DNA of 16,628 nucleotides from an uncultured Bacteroidales bacterium. GTDB taxonomy: Bacteria > Bacteroidota > Bacteroidia > Bacteroidales > P3. Under the pieces are notes generated by a model. It ran no database searches, was not told the DNA's origin, and was given only the letters and a program-made list of their open reading frames with translations. A program made the position numbers and the translations under genes. Shown here piece after piece: positions 7,070 through 15,828 of the stretch (position 1 is its first letter; each line of letters opens with the position of its first letter). The stretch lies in the NCBI GenBank assembly GCA_937906975.1, contig CALCUN010000121.1, positions 1 through 16,628 of the forward strand, given 5' to 3'.

Positions 7070-8404
7070 ATGAGCAAAAAGAAAGAAAAAAAGATACAAG
7101 ACTTTAATAAACTATATTGGTTTCTTCGATACTATGTTGATTTCTCTTTAAGGCTATCCTATCGCAGCATAATCTATGTAGGAAAAGAGAAAATCCCAAC
7201 TGATGGTGCTATAATATATGCTCCAAATCACACAAATGCTTTAATGGACGCAATGGTTATATTGTCAATGGACACAAAACCAAAAGTATTTGTTGCTCGT
7301 GCTGATATTTTTAGAAATCCTACTCTGGCAAAGATTTTTAATTTTTTGAAGATTATGCCAATAATGCGTCAGAGAGATGGTTTCAACGAACTAAAAAAGA
7401 ATCAAGACACAATCAACAAAGCAGTTGATGTACTAAGAGACAGAATACCATTTTGCATTTTCCCAGAAGGCACACACCAAACAAAATATTCTTCACTACC
7501 TCTTTCAAAGGGAATATTCCGCATCGCTTTTCAAGCACAAGAGCTAATGCCCGATATGCCGCTTTACATCATTCCAACAGGATTGATTTACGGAAACTTT
7601 TTCAGATTTCGTTCCACAGTACGCGTTCAAATAGGCGAGCCAATCAATGTAGGAGAATTCATCGCCAACCATTCAGATCTTTCACAACAAGAGCAAATGA
7701 CAAAGATGAAAGACCTACTTACCGAACGCATTCAGTCATCTATTCTTTACATACCAAACGATGATGACTACACAGCAAGTTATGAAATCTGCAACATCGC
7801 ACAACCTATTGAAAGAAAAGAGCTATTAAAAGAGAAAACCAACAAAAGAAAACACGGACTCAATTTACAGTTAAAAGCAAACAACAACATACTAAAACGC
7901 ATAAGCGAATTAAAAGAAAGCAATCCAGAAAAGGCAAAACAACTCTTTGATCTTGGCAATCAAGCAAACGCACTAAGAGAAGAAAAAGGCATAAGCATGG
8001 AATCCGTTTCCATAAAACGCCCTATCCTATCGCGAATAGTGAAAATCCTATGTATAATCCTAACCCTACCTTACACACTCCTAACCGCACTTCTTATCTT
8101 ACCAATGGTTTTAATCTGCAAATACATTTTCACTCTTCTAAAAGACCCAGCTTTCAAAAACTCTGTAAGATTTTTAATCTATCTTCTTCTATGGCCATTG
8201 CTAATGATTGTTTACTCCATCATAGCCTACAATCTATTCTCTTGGCAAATCGCCCTACCTTTAACAATACTCCTACTACCTTCGCCAATCATTGCACACG
8301 AAGTATGGAAAATATTTAGATTTATTCGTTCCGATATAAAACTCCTAAAAGAGAAAAAACTACGTCAAATCCACTCTCAAATAAGGGAAATAGTAAAGGG
8401 ATAG
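7070..8404 (+). CDS. PlsC-like 1-acyl-sn-glycerol-3-phosphate acyltransferase
   Basis: A 444-residue membrane-associated protein with a PlsC (LPLAT) domain in the first ~220 residues. Motif I appears as PNHTNALMDA, with His54 and Asp60. Motif III is FPEGTH at 131-136, and IIPTGLIYG (about 167-175) fits motif IV. The His-Asp spacing is X5, where classical PlsC has HX4D; I recall this form from Bacteroidota proteins and Gat-type glycerol-3-phosphate acyltransferases. The C-terminal third has several hydrophobic helices (about 320-410) and a basic tail, so the protein is probably inner-membrane bound and longer than E. coli PlsC (245 aa). The activity would be acyl transfer to a lysophospholipid or glycerol phosphate. 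It follows the BASS gene by 4 bases; a functional link is not obvious. Confidence 0.82.
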   Translation: MSKKKEKKIQDFNKLYWFLRYYVDFSLRLSYRSIIYVGKEKIPTDGAIIYAPNHTNALMDAMVILSMDTKPKVFVARADIFRNPTLAKIFNFLKIMPIMRQRDGFNELKKNQDTINKAVDVLRDRIPFCIFPEGTHQTKYSSLPLSKGIFRIAFQAQELMPDMPLYIIPTGLIYGNFFRFRSTVRVQIGEPINVGEFIANHSDLSQQEQMTKMKDLLTERIQSSILYIPNDDDYTASYEICNIAQPIERKELLKEKTNKRKHGLNLQLKANNNILKRISELKESNPEKAKQLFDLGNQANALREEKGISMESVSIKRPILSRIVKILCIILTLPYTLLTALLILPMVLICKYIFTLLKDPAFKNSVRFLIYLLLWPLLMIVYSIIAYNLFSWQIALPLTILLLPSPIIAHEVWKIFRFIRSDIKLLKEKKLRQIHSQIREIVKG

Positions 8405-8417
8405 GTTTTAAAGCGAT

Positions 8418-8698
8418 ATGCTAAAATCAGGAATATACGAACAAATAATAAATCAATTGAAGAAAAAATTTCTTCAATTGATCAAGAAAGATTCTATATT
8501 GGCAAACACTTTATAAAAAAATCAGAGGTCGCAAAATTACTTTCTTTATATTTAACAAAGACTTATAGGAAAAGTAACATAAACCAATGGGAATACAAGA
8601 ACTTAGGCACACGCAAACAAATGCAAATACGTTGGAATATGTTAGAAGCAATACCCGGTAGCATAATGCAATTTGCAAGAATAAGAGAAATAGCATAA
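8418..8698 (+). pseudogene. Decayed start of a helicase-like gene (DUF3427-type N-terminus), frameshifted
   Basis: From the ATG at 8418 one frame reads MLKSGIYEQIINQ, and the frame two bases later, open from about 8453 to the TAA at 8696, reads SIEEKISSIDQERFYIGK followed by HFIKKSEVAKLLSLYL. Joined, these resemble the N-terminus of DEAD-box/DUF3427 helicases common in Bacteroidota. Restoring one TCAA copy (AATCAATCAATTGAA instead of AATCAATTGAA) would put both pieces in one frame, so a 4-bp loss is a likely cause. The rest of the helicase is missing: after about 8550 the frame continues as KTYRKSNINQWEYKNLG and MLEAIPGSIMQFARI, which I do not recognise. As it stands, the ATG frame stops at 8516 after 32 codons. 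Family assignment is from memory of the N-terminal pattern. Confidence 0.5.
8452..8482. repeat. Near-perfect palindrome (14-bp stem, 3-base loop)
   Basis: ATCAATTGAAGAAA and TTTCTTCAATTGAT pair without mismatch around AAA. It lies 47 bases after the acyltransferase stop, at the frame break of the helicase remnant. No T-tract follows on the plus strand, so it is a weak terminator candidate; it may protect the upstream mRNA end or mark a deletion-prone hairpin. Confidence 0.8.
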
Positions 8699-8735
8699 AT
8701 TCCAACAACCTATAAAACAATCATTTGCAAAGAAG

Positions 8736-8806
8736 AAAAAAAAGCAAAGAAAAAATTTAAAAAAGTAAAGAAAAAATCTTTTTTTTCTTTGAAAAAAATT
8801 CAAAAA
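8736..8806 (+). promoter_or_regulatory. Phased A/T tracts upstream of hsdM (probable curved DNA)
   Basis: Seven A or T runs of 5-8 bases have centres near 8740, 8753, 8762, 8774, 8783, 8795 and 8804, a mean spacing close to 10.7 bases. Such phasing with the helical repeat is known to bend DNA. The stretch ends 15 bases before the hsdM -7 element. It also holds recurrent GCAAAG or GTAAAG words near 8727, 8744, 8765, 8807 and 8829, and a 10-bp stem (8767-8776 with 8781-8790). Confidence 0.5.
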
Positions 8807-8821
8807 GCAAAGAGTTTTCTA

Positions 8822-8829
8822 TAAATTTG
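8822..8829 (+). promoter_or_regulatory. -7 promoter element for the hsd operon
   Basis: TAAATTTG matches TAnnTTTG and lies 30 bases before the hsdM ATG at 8860. No -33 TTG at the normal distance was found; the upstream A-tracts may substitute for it. Confidence 0.55.
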
Positions 8830-8859
8830 CAAAGTATTTCAAAAACGAATTTAAAGAAA

Positions 8860-10416
8860 ATGACAAGCAATATGCAAAGAGCTCAATTACAAGCTCAAAT
8901 TTGGAAAATAGCAAACGAAGTTCGTGGTGCGGTTGATGGTTGGGATTTCAAGCAATTTGTATTAGGAACTCTATTTTATAGATTTATTAGCGAAAATTTC
9001 ACAAAATACATTCAAGGAGGTGATGAAAGCGTTGATTATGCAAACCTACCCGATAATGTAATCACTCCCGAAATAAAAGATGATGCAATCAAGACAAAAG
9101 GATACTTTATTTATCCAAGTCAGCTTTTTGTAAACATTGCAAAAGCGGCAAATGAAAACCCTGATTTAAATACTGATTTAAAAAATATATTTACTTCAAT
9201 TGAAAATTCTGCAATTGGTTATGATTCTGAAAATAACATCAAAGGATTATTTGCAGATTTTGATACAACAAGTAGTAGATTAGGAAATACTGTTGAAGAA
9301 AAGAATAGTCGTTTATCAGCAGTTATAAAAGGGATAAAAGAATTGGACCTTGACGATTTTGAGGATAATCACATAGATTTATTTGGTGATGCTTACGAAT
9401 TTTTGATACATAATTATGCTGCAAATGCTGGTAAATCAGGTGGCGAGTTTTTTACTCCTCAATGTGTATCAAAACTAATTGCTCGTTTAGCAATGCACAA
9501 GCAATCTTCGATTAACAAAATTTACGATCCTGCTGCTGGCTCGGGCTCTTTGCTATTGCAAGCAAAAAAGCAATTTGACGAGCATATTATTGAAGAAGGT
9601 TTCTTTGGTCAAGAAATAAATCACACTACATACAACCTTGCTCGTATGAATATGTTTTTACACAACATAAACTACGACAAGTTTAATATTGCATTGGGCA
9701 ATACTCTTATAAATCCTCAATTTAGAGATGACAAACTATTTGATGCTATTGTTTCAAATCCTCCTTATTCTGTAAATTGGATTGGTAGCGATGACCCGAC
9801 TTTGATTAACGATGATCGTTTTGCTCCTGCTGGTGTATTAGCTCCTAAGTCAAAGGCTGATTTTGCTTTTGTTTTACATACTTTAAGTTATCTTTCAAGT
9901 AAAGGAAGGGCTGCAATAGTATGTTTCCCCGGCATATTTTATAGAGGTGGTGCAGAACAAAAAATTAGAAAATATTTAGTTGATAATAATTTTGTAGAGA
10001 CTATTATCGCATTGGCTCCTAATCTTTTTTATGGTACTTCTATCGCTGTAAACATTTTGGTGCTTTCTAAACATAAATTAGATACAAAGACTCAATTTAT
10101 TGATGCAACAAGCAGTGAGTTTTTTAGAAAGGAAACCAACAACAATGTTCTTGAAGAAGAACATATAGAGAAGATTTTAGATATTTTTGACAAAAAAGAA
10201 GATGTTGAAAACATAGCAAAATCTGTTGATTATAATGTGATTTCAGAAAACGATTACAATCTTTCTGTAAGTAGTTATGTTGAAGCAAAAGAAACAAAAC
10301 AAGAAATCAACATCAAAGAACTCAACGAACGCTTACGCAACATTGTCGCAAAAGAAGAACTTTTGAGAGCAGAGATAGAAAAGATTGTTGCAGACTTGGA
10401 GGAGGACGAGATATGA
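8860..10416 (+). CDS. hsdM: Type I restriction-modification system, DNA methyltransferase subunit
   Basis: A 518-residue N6-adenine methyltransferase subunit, nearly the length of HsdM of EcoR124I (type IC). An HsdM_N helical domain covers about 1-165, with [20 protein letters not shown] at 21-40. The catalytic domain follows with [16 protein letters not shown] (195-210), the SAM-binding motif [13 protein letters not shown] (223-234) and the catalytic motif IV NPPY (300-303). [13 protein letters not shown] (390-402) is also typical. The frame extends upstream to a TTG at 8827, but that codon lies inside the promoter element, so the ATG at 8860 is chosen. Two HsdM subunits join HsdS to methylate, and HsdR is added for restriction. 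The stop overlaps the next gene by 4 bases (ATGA), indicating translational coupling. Confidence 0.95.
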   Translation: MTSNMQRAQLQAQIWKIANEVRGAVDGWDFKQFVLGTLFYRFISENFTKYIQGGDESVDYANLPDNVITPEIKDDAIKTKGYFIYPSQLFVNIAKAANENPDLNTDLKNIFTSIENSAIGYDSENNIKGLFADFDTTSSRLGNTVEEKNSRLSAVIKGIKELDLDDFEDNHIDLFGDAYEFLIHNYAANAGKSGGEFFTPQCVSKLIARLAMHKQSSINKIYDPAAGSGSLLLQAKKQFDEHIIEEGFFGQEINHTTYNLARMNMFLHNINYDKFNIALGNTLINPQFRDDKLFDAIVSNPPYSVNWIGSDDPTLINDDRFAPAGVLAPKSKADFAFVLHTLSYLSSKGRAAIVCFPGIFYRGGAEQKIRKYLVDNNFVETIIALAPNLFYGTSIAVNILVLSKHKLDTKTQFIDATSSEFFRKETNNNVLEEEHIEKILDIFDKKEDVENIAKSVDYNVISENDYNLSVSSYVEAKETKQEINIKELNERLRNIVAKEELLRAEIEKIVADLEEDEI

Positions 10417-11276
10417 GCAAAGAAATAGTAAATCAAGTTATTGAGGATAGAATTTATACGATACGAGGAATCCAAGTAATGATTGATAGGGATTTAGCGG
10501 AATTGTATAACGTTGAAACAAAACGCTTGAATGAAGCGGTCAAACGTAATATTGAACGTTTTCCTGATAAATTTAGATTTCAATTAACCGATGATGAAAA
10601 ACTTCAACTGGTCGCAAATTGCGACCGCTTCAAACGTTTGAAGCATTCATCAAGCAATCCGTATGTTTTTACAGAACAAGGTATAGCGATGATTTCTGCC
10701 GTATTGCGTAGCGAAACAGCGATAGAAGTAAGCATACGTATTATGGAGGCTTTTGTATCTATGCGAAGATACCTTGTTGCTAACGCTCAACTTTTTCAGC
10801 GAATAGATAGATTGGAAATGTCGCAGTTAGAAACCAATCATAAATTAGATGTTATTTTCAAACAATTGGAAGATAAGACTATCAAAGAAAATCAAGGAAT
10901 ATTCTTTGATGGACAAATATTTGATGCTTATGTTTTTATTTCAGGTCTAATAAAGCAAGCACAACGAGAAATCATTCTAATAGATAACTATGTAGATGAA
11001 ACAGTTTTGACACTTCTTGACAAACGAGCAGATAATGTAGAGGCTACAATTTATACACATTCTATAACAAAACAATTACAATTAGATGTGAATAAACATA
11101 ATAGCCAATATCAACCTATAGAGATTAAATCATTTAGAGAATCTCATGATAGATTCATTTGCATAGATGATAAAGTTTATCATATAGGAGCATCTTTGAA
11201 AGATTTGGGTAAAAAGTGGTTTGCTTTTTCGTTAATGGAAGATTTAACCCCTAATTACTTAATCACAAAAATGTAA
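10413..11276 (+). CDS. ORF6N-domain DNA-binding protein with PLD-like C-terminal domain
   Basis: A 287-residue protein. Residues 8-120 form an ORF6N (KilA-N-like) domain: [20 protein letters not shown] (14-33), [18 protein letters not shown] (45-62) and [17 protein letters not shown] (84-100). A short helical linker is followed by a region (about 165-287) reading [20 protein letters not shown], then [20 protein letters not shown]. The latter resembles a phospholipase D-like half-motif with Arg replacing the catalytic Lys (His245, Arg247, Asp252). ORF6N domains are known from phages and mobile elements and often sit inside type I loci in Bacteroidota; their role there is not established to my knowledge. 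The start overlaps the hsdM stop by 4 bases, so it is made together with HsdM. Possible roles are regulation, a nuclease accessory or an anti-phage effector; none is shown by the sequence. Confidence 0.85.
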   Translation: MSKEIVNQVIEDRIYTIRGIQVMIDRDLAELYNVETKRLNEAVKRNIERFPDKFRFQLTDDEKLQLVANCDRFKRLKHSSSNPYVFTEQGIAMISAVLRSETAIEVSIRIMEAFVSMRRYLVANAQLFQRIDRLEMSQLETNHKLDVIFKQLEDKTIKENQGIFFDGQIFDAYVFISGLIKQAQREIILIDNYVDETVLTLLDKRADNVEATIYTHSITKQLQLDVNKHNSQYQPIEIKSFRESHDRFICIDDKVYHIGASLKDLGKKWFAFSLMEDLTPNYLITKM

Positions 11277-11284
11277 TTGGAATT

Positions 11285-11395
11285 ATGAGTAAGCCACAAG
11301 AATTGCTGTCGAAATTTTCGTTCACAAAAGTTTTATACTATAATCATATAATTGAAAATTTGGAAATCGTAGTTTCCAAATCTAAAAAAGTGTGA
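11285..11395 (+). pseudogene. Short ORF that begins like hsdS (duplicated or degenerate hsdS start)
   Basis: Eight bases after the ORF6N stop, an ATG opens a 36-codon frame starting MSKPQELLSKF. The real hsdS, 159 bases further, starts [11 protein letters not shown], and the DNA around both starts agrees (AATTATGAGTAA, then CAAGAATTG). After about 11 codons the similarity ends and the frame reads unrelated residues to a TGA at 11393. It is most simply the remnant of an earlier hsdS 5' end left by rearrangement. An expressed small peptide cannot be excluded. Confidence 0.5.
11358..11381. repeat. Inverted repeat upstream of hsdS
   Basis: ATTTGGAAA and TTTCCAAAT form a perfect 9-bp pair around TCGTAG. 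It lies in the gap between the ORF6N gene and hsdS. It could be an operator, an mRNA hairpin or a recombination site; the sequence does not decide. Confidence 0.6.
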
Positions 11396-11412
11396 CAGTG
11401 TCACACCTTTTT
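11384..11412 (+). terminator. Hairpin with flanking A and T runs upstream of hsdS
   Basis: GTGTGAC (11390-11396) and GTCACAC (11400-11406) pair around AGT, preceded by six A's and followed by C and five T's. This has the form of a modest rho-independent terminator that would reduce read-through from hsdM-ORF6N into hsdS-hsdR. The palindrome GTGTGACAGTGTCACAC could equally be a protein-binding site. Confidence 0.5.
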
Positions 11413-11443
11413 ACAATTACAAACATTTTAACAAAAATGAATT

Positions 11444-12721
11444 ATGAGTAAACTACAAGAATTGATAGACAAACTTTGTCCTGATGGTGTGGAGTATGTG
11501 AAGTTGGGAGAAATAGGAGAATTATTCGGAGGATTAACTGGAAAATCCAAAGAAGATTTCAAAGATGGTAATGCTAAATTCATAACATATCGTAACATAT
11601 ATTCTAACCCTTCTCTTAATTTAGACATAGAAGACAAAGTTAAAATACAAGATAACGAAAAACAACACATTGTCAAATATGGAGACATACTATTCACAGG
11701 TTCATCTGAAACACCTGACGAATGTGGTATGTCTTCTGTCGTAACAACACCAACAAATGAAAATTTGTATCTAAATTCATTTTGTTTCGGCTTACGTCTT
11801 AATGATTTAAAAAAATACAACCTTCATTTTTTAAAACATCTATTAAGAAGCAATGAAGTGAGAGCACAAATTAAGCAAACTGCAAGTGGTGTTACACGAT
11901 ATAATGTATCTAAAAAGAGATTTGCTAAAATCGAAATTCCTCTCCCTCCTATTGAAGTACAAAAAGAAATAGTTAGAATTCTTGACAATTTTACAAAATG
12001 TACAACGGAGCTGCAAGCGGAGCTGCAAGCGGAGCTGCAAGCGCGACAACAACAATATGAATATTATAGAAATAAGTTACTAAGTTTTGAAGGCGAAGAA
12101 GGCGTGGAGTATGTGAAGTTAGGAGATTTAGGTGTATTTGAAAGTATTGGCGTTGATAAAAAGACTATTGAAGGACAGCCCCTTGTCACTTTGCTAAATT
12201 ATGTAGATGTATATAAGAATACGTATATTGATAATAGTATTCCTAAAATGATAGTATCTGCATCAACGAAAAAAATTAACGCTTGTACTTGTGAAAAAGG
12301 CGATATATTTATAACACCAACCTCTGAAACAAAAGATGATATTGGGCACGCATCAGTAATTACTGAAACACTTATTAACACTGTTTATAGTTATCATATT
12401 ATGCGTTTCCGTTTAACTGAATTTAATATGATAACATCTTTTTTTATCAGGTACTTATTTGAATCTAATTTTATACAAAAACAAATTTATAAATTAGCGA
12501 AAGGTTTGACGAGATTCGGTCTTTCAAAATATGATTTTGCTAAAATTGAAATTCCTCTCCCTCCTATTGAAGTACAAGAAGAAATAGTTCGCATTCTTGA
12601 CAAATTCAATACATTGGTTAGCGACCTTTCGCAAGGTTTACCGGCGGAGATTGAGGCAAGGCAAAATCAATATGAATTTTATAGAAATAGGCTTTTAAGT
12701 TTTAAGCGATTAACTACATAA
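11444..12721 (+). CDS. hsdS: Type I restriction-modification system, specificity subunit
   Basis: A 425-residue HsdS with two target-recognition domains (about 18-165 and 222-370). Each is followed by a conserved helical spacer beginning [13 protein letters not shown] (161-173 and 366-378) and ending [12 protein letters not shown] or [12 protein letters not shown]. The two halves are in register at exactly 205 residues (615 bp). The central spacer contains three Glu-Leu-Gln-Ala units at 189-200; in the EcoR124 family the number of such 4-residue repeats sets the distance between the two recognised half-sites. HsdS binds the bipartite DNA target and positions two HsdM subunits. hsdR starts 2 bases after its stop. 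A hairpin and a short hsdS-like ORF precede it, so it may be less tightly coupled to hsdM than usual. The recognition sequence cannot be predicted from this. Confidence 0.93.
   Translation: MSKLQELIDKLCPDGVEYVKLGEIGELFGGLTGKSKEDFKDGNAKFITYRNIYSNPSLNLDIEDKVKIQDNEKQHIVKYGDILFTGSSETPDECGMSSVVTTPTNENLYLNSFCFGLRLNDLKKYNLHFLKHLLRSNEVRAQIKQTASGVTRYNVSKKRFAKIEIPLPPIEVQKEIVRILDNFTKCTTELQAELQAELQARQQQYEYYRNKLLSFEGEEGVEYVKLGDLGVFESIGVDKKTIEGQPLVTLLNYVDVYKNTYIDNSIPKMIVSASTKKINACTCEKGDIFITPTSETKDDIGHASVITETLINTVYSYHIMRFRLTEFNMITSFFIRYLFESNFIQKQIYKLAKGLTRFGLSKYDFAKIEIPLPPIEVQEEIVRILDKFNTLVSDLSQGLPAEIEARQNQYEFYRNRLLSFKRLTT
11933..11962 (+). repeat. hsdS internal direct repeat, copy 1
   Basis: This 30-base stretch, coding for the [10 protein letters not shown] start of the spacer helix, is identical to 12548-12577, and similarity extends about 30 bases further with few mismatches. 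Shorter identical blocks recur at the same 615-bp distance (11489-11505 with 12104-12120; around 12053 with 12668). Such repeats let TRD modules be exchanged by homologous recombination. Confidence 0.9.
12008..12043 (+). repeat. Three perfect 12-bp tandem repeats in the hsdS central spacer
   Basis: GAGCTGCAAGCG occurs three times in a row, in frame, coding for Glu-Leu-Gln-Ala. The units are identical at the DNA level and richer in G+C than the surrounding gene. Copy-number change would keep the frame and alter the spacing between the two recognition domains, as known for EcoR124I and its three-repeat variant. Confidence 0.95.
12548..12577 (+). repeat. hsdS internal direct repeat, copy 2
   Basis: Identical to 11933-11962 and located 615 bases downstream, at the start of the C-terminal conserved helix of HsdS. 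Confidence 0.9.
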
Positions 12722-12723
12722 TA

Positions 12724-15700
12724 ATGGCACAGTATAACACAATTGCAGAAACAAATAATTTCATTGTACTTGATGAGTATGAAAAATACTCAACCTTAAA
12801 CGAGCCTTCTGTTTTTTATCAAACAGAAGATTCTCTTGAAAAAGAGTTTGTACAAGATTTGATAAATCAAGGTTATGAATATTTACCAGATTTAAATACT
12901 CCAGAAGCATTGCTTGCTAATGTAAGAAAGCAACTTCAAACACTTAACGCTGTGGAGTTTTCGGATAGTGAATGGGCAAGATATGTAGAAGAGTATCTGG
13001 ACAAACCTAATGATTCTCTTGTCGAGAAAACAAGAAAGATTCAAGATGATTATATATATGATTTTGTATTTGATGATGGTCATATTAAAAACATTTATTT
13101 GATAGACAAACAGAATTTATCACGAAACAAAGTTCAGGTTATCAGGCAGTTCTCACAAGAGGGATTGCTACTTAACCGCTATGATGTGACCATCTTAGTT
13201 AATGGATTACCTTTAGCTCATGTGGAGTTGAAGAAGCGTGGTGTAGCTATTCGAGAAGCATTTAATCAAATACATAGATATTCAAAGGAAAGTTTTAATT
13301 CGGATAATTCATTGTACAAGTATATTCAAGTCTTTGTTATTTCAAATGGTACAGATACGCGATATTTTGCGAATACTGTAGAACGGAATAAAAATAGCTT
13401 TGACTTTACAATGAATTGGGCCAAAGCAACCAATACATTAATTAAAGACTTAAAAGATTTTACTACAACATTCTTTCAGAAAAATACTCTCTTAAATGTG
13501 ATATTAACCTATTCTGTCTTTGATACTAATAATACGCTGCTTATTATGAGACCATATCAGATTGCAGCAACTGAAAGAATACTCTGGAAGATAAAAAGTT
13601 CATATCAAGCTAAAAAGTGGTCCACTACCGAAGGAGGGGGGTATATTTGGCATACGACAGGCTCTGGTAAAACATTGACCAGTTTTAAGGCTGCAAGATT
13701 AGCAACTCAACTTGAATTTATAGATAAGGTATTTTTTGTTGTTCACAGGAAGGATCTTGACTACCAAACAATGAAGGAATATCAACGTTTCTCTCCTGAT
13801 AGCGTAAATGGTTCTGAAAGTACTGCTGGACTCAAGCGAAATATAGATAAAGAAGACAATAAGATTATTGTCACTACAATTCAAAAACTGAATAATTTGA
13901 TGAAGAGCGAGAGTGATTTGCCTATTTATCAAAAACAAGTTGTCTTTATCTTTGATGAAGCTCATCGTTCTCAATTTGGTGAAGCTCAAAAGTTGCTGAA
14001 GAGAAAATTCAAGAAATATTATCAATTTGGATTCACAGGAACTCCTATCTTCCCAGAAAATGCAAATGGCGCAGATACTACTGCAAGTGTGTTTGGAAGA
14101 GAGTTGCACTCCTATGTAATAACGGATGCAATTCGTGATGAGAAAGTTCTAAAATTCAAAGTAGATTACAATAATGTTAGACCTTATTTTAGAGACATAG
14201 AATCAGAAAAAGATGAAAAGAAATTAAGTGCAGCAGAGAATAAATTAGCATTACTGCACCCTGCACGTATTAGAGAAATTTCTCAATATATTTTAGATAA
14301 TTTCAGAATAAAGACACACAGAGGTATTGCTACAAATAAAGGTTTCAATGCCATGTTTGCTGTCAGTAGCATAGATGCTGCTAAATGCTACTATGAAGAA
14401 TTAAATATACTCCAAAAAGATTCTGAAAAGCAATTAAAAATTGCTACTATTTTCTCGTTTGCAGCCAATGAGGAGCAGTTTGCTATAGGTGAGATTTTGG
14501 ATGAGAATTTTGAGCCTACTGCTTTGGAGCTTAGTGCTAAAGAATTCTTAACCAGTGCTATCAATGATTATAATGGAATGTTCAAAACCAATTTTGGAGT
14601 TGATAGTAGAGGATTCCAAAATTATTATAGAGATTTAGCAAAAAGGGTAAAAAATAGAGAAATTGACCTTGTTATTGTAGTTGGAATGTTTTTAACGGGC
14701 TTTGATGCGCCAGCCTTGAATACGCTCTTTGTTGATAAAAACCTTCGTTACCATGGATTGATTCAGGCATTCTCTCGCACTAACCGAATTTTCGATACAA
14801 CTAAAACATTTGGTAATATTGTTACTTTTAGAGATTTAGAGCAGCATACCATTGATGCAATAACTCTATTTGGGGATAGCAATACCAGAAATGTTGTGCT
14901 TGAAAGAAGCTATAAAGAGTATTTGGAGGGCTTTAATGATATTATCTCAGGAGAAGCTCGTAGAGGATATGTTGAGGTCGTAAATGAGTTAAATAAAAAA
15001 TATCCTCATATCGATGCGATAGAAACAGAGCAAGATAAAAAGGAGTTTTCCAAACTATTTGGTGAGTATTTGCGTATAGATAATATCTTGCAAAACTATG
15101 ATGAATATTCACACCTTAAAGCCCTGCAAGCAGTAGATTTAAATAATCCTAATGCTATTGAAGAATTCAAAAATTCTTATTTCTTAACAGATGAAGATGT
15201 TAAGGAGATGCAACAAATAGAAGTATTATCCGATCGAACAATTCAGGATTATAAATCCACATATAATGATATTAGAGATTGGTTAAGACGTGAAAAAGAA
15301 GGGGTTGTTATAGAAAAATCTAAAATAGATTGGGATGATGTGGTTTTTGAGATAGACCTACTGAAATCTCAAGAAATAAATTTAGATTATATTCTCGAGT
15401 TGATTTTCGAACACAATAAGAAAACAAAAAATAAAGCTTCATTAATAGATGAGGTACGTAGAATAATTCGCGCAAGTGTTGGTAATAGAGCAAAGGAAAG
15501 TCTTATCGTAGATTTTATCAATGAACATGATTTGGATACTATGACGGATAAGGCAAGTATCATAGAATCCTTCTTTGAATATGCGCAAGCGAAACAAAAA
15601 CAAGAAGCAACAGAATTAATTTTATCTGAAAACTTAAACGAACAAGAAGCCAAGCGATATATTGCGACTTCGCTAAAACGTGAATTTGTGAATGATAATG

Positions 15701-15828
15701 GAACTAATTTAAATAAGTTTGCAAGTACTGGAATATTAATAATTGCTACTTGTAATAAAGCACCTGTTAATGCTGCTAACCATAGATATTTATTATTAAA
15801 TACTTGTTTTTTTGAATTCTGTTTTTGA
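12724..15828 (+). CDS. hsdR: Type I restriction-modification system, restriction/translocase subunit with replaced C-terminus
   Basis: A 1034-residue HsdR. The N-terminal PD-(D/E)xK nuclease has Asp154, Glu168 and Lys170 (VELKK) and the downstream QxxxY motif (Gln182, Tyr186). The superfamily 2 translocase has Walker A TTGSGKT (311-317), DEAH (411-414), TGT (438-440) and motif [10 protein letters not shown] (681-688). All catalytic residues are present, so nuclease and motor could work. It cuts unmethylated DNA after ATP-driven translocation. The family pattern is clear up to NDNGTNLN (990-997). Members normally continue with a segment like EILPKMSPLNP and about 40 residues that help bind the methyltransferase; here residues 998-1034 are unrelated. 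No other frame restores that ending, so the DNA itself changes near 15715. The gene overlaps the opposing gene by 33 bases at its 3' end. Assembly with HsdM/HsdS may be affected. Confidence 0.92.
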   Translation: MAQYNTIAETNNFIVLDEYEKYSTLNEPSVFYQTEDSLEKEFVQDLINQGYEYLPDLNTPEALLANVRKQLQTLNAVEFSDSEWARYVEEYLDKPNDSLVEKTRKIQDDYIYDFVFDDGHIKNIYLIDKQNLSRNKVQVIRQFSQEGLLLNRYDVTILVNGLPLAHVELKKRGVAIREAFNQIHRYSKESFNSDNSLYKYIQVFVISNGTDTRYFANTVERNKNSFDFTMNWAKATNTLIKDLKDFTTTFFQKNTLLNVILTYSVFDTNNTLLIMRPYQIAATERILWKIKSSYQAKKWSTTEGGGYIWHTTGSGKTLTSFKAARLATQLEFIDKVFFVVHRKDLDYQTMKEYQRFSPDSVNGSESTAGLKRNIDKEDNKIIVTTIQKLNNLMKSESDLPIYQKQVVFIFDEAHRSQFGEAQKLLKRKFKKYYQFGFTGTPIFPENANGADTTASVFGRELHSYVITDAIRDEKVLKFKVDYNNVRPYFRDIESEKDEKKLSAAENKLALLHPARIREISQYILDNFRIKTHRGIATNKGFNAMFAVSSIDAAKCYYEELNILQKDSEKQLKIATIFSFAANEEQFAIGEILDENFEPTALELSAKEFLTSAINDYNGMFKTNFGVDSRGFQNYYRDLAKRVKNREIDLVIVVGMFLTGFDAPALNTLFVDKNLRYHGLIQAFSRTNRIFDTTKTFGNIVTFRDLEQHTIDAITLFGDSNTRNVVLERSYKEYLEGFNDIISGEARRGYVEVVNELNKKYPHIDAIETEQDKKEFSKLFGEYLRIDNILQNYDEYSHLKALQAVDLNNPNAIEEFKNSYFLTDEDVKEMQQIEVLSDRTIQDYKSTYNDIRDWLRREKEGVVIEKSKIDWDDVVFEIDLLKSQEINLDYILELIFEHNKKTKNKASLIDEVRRIIRASVGNRAKESLIVDFINEHDLDTMTDKASIIESFFEYAQAKQKQEATELILSENLNEQEAKRYIATSLKREFVNDNGTNLNKFASTGILIIATCNKAPVNAANHRYLLLNTCFFEFCF
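15715..15795. other. Junction segment: foreign DNA at the 3' end of hsdR
   Basis: This stretch is read as the abnormal end of hsdR and lies just beyond the stop of the minus-strand DUF4007 gene. It looks like the 3' flank of that gene fused to hsdR. No convincing terminator, direct repeat or IS end was found in it. Confidence 0.5.

Noticed and set aside
8511..8720. A 69-residue hydrophobic minus-strand ORF
   Set aside because: It is antisense to the helicase remnant, lacks any recognisable domain or start signal, and its hydrophobicity reflects the AT-rich complement.
8827..8859. TTG at 8827 as hsdM start
   Set aside because: It lies within the TAAATTTG promoter element, so it would not be in the transcript; HsdM length fits the ATG at 8860.
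15745..15785. Integron attC-like site at the hsdR junction
   Set aside because: Only a short TAAC-like match is present, with no paired R and L boxes or stem of the right form.
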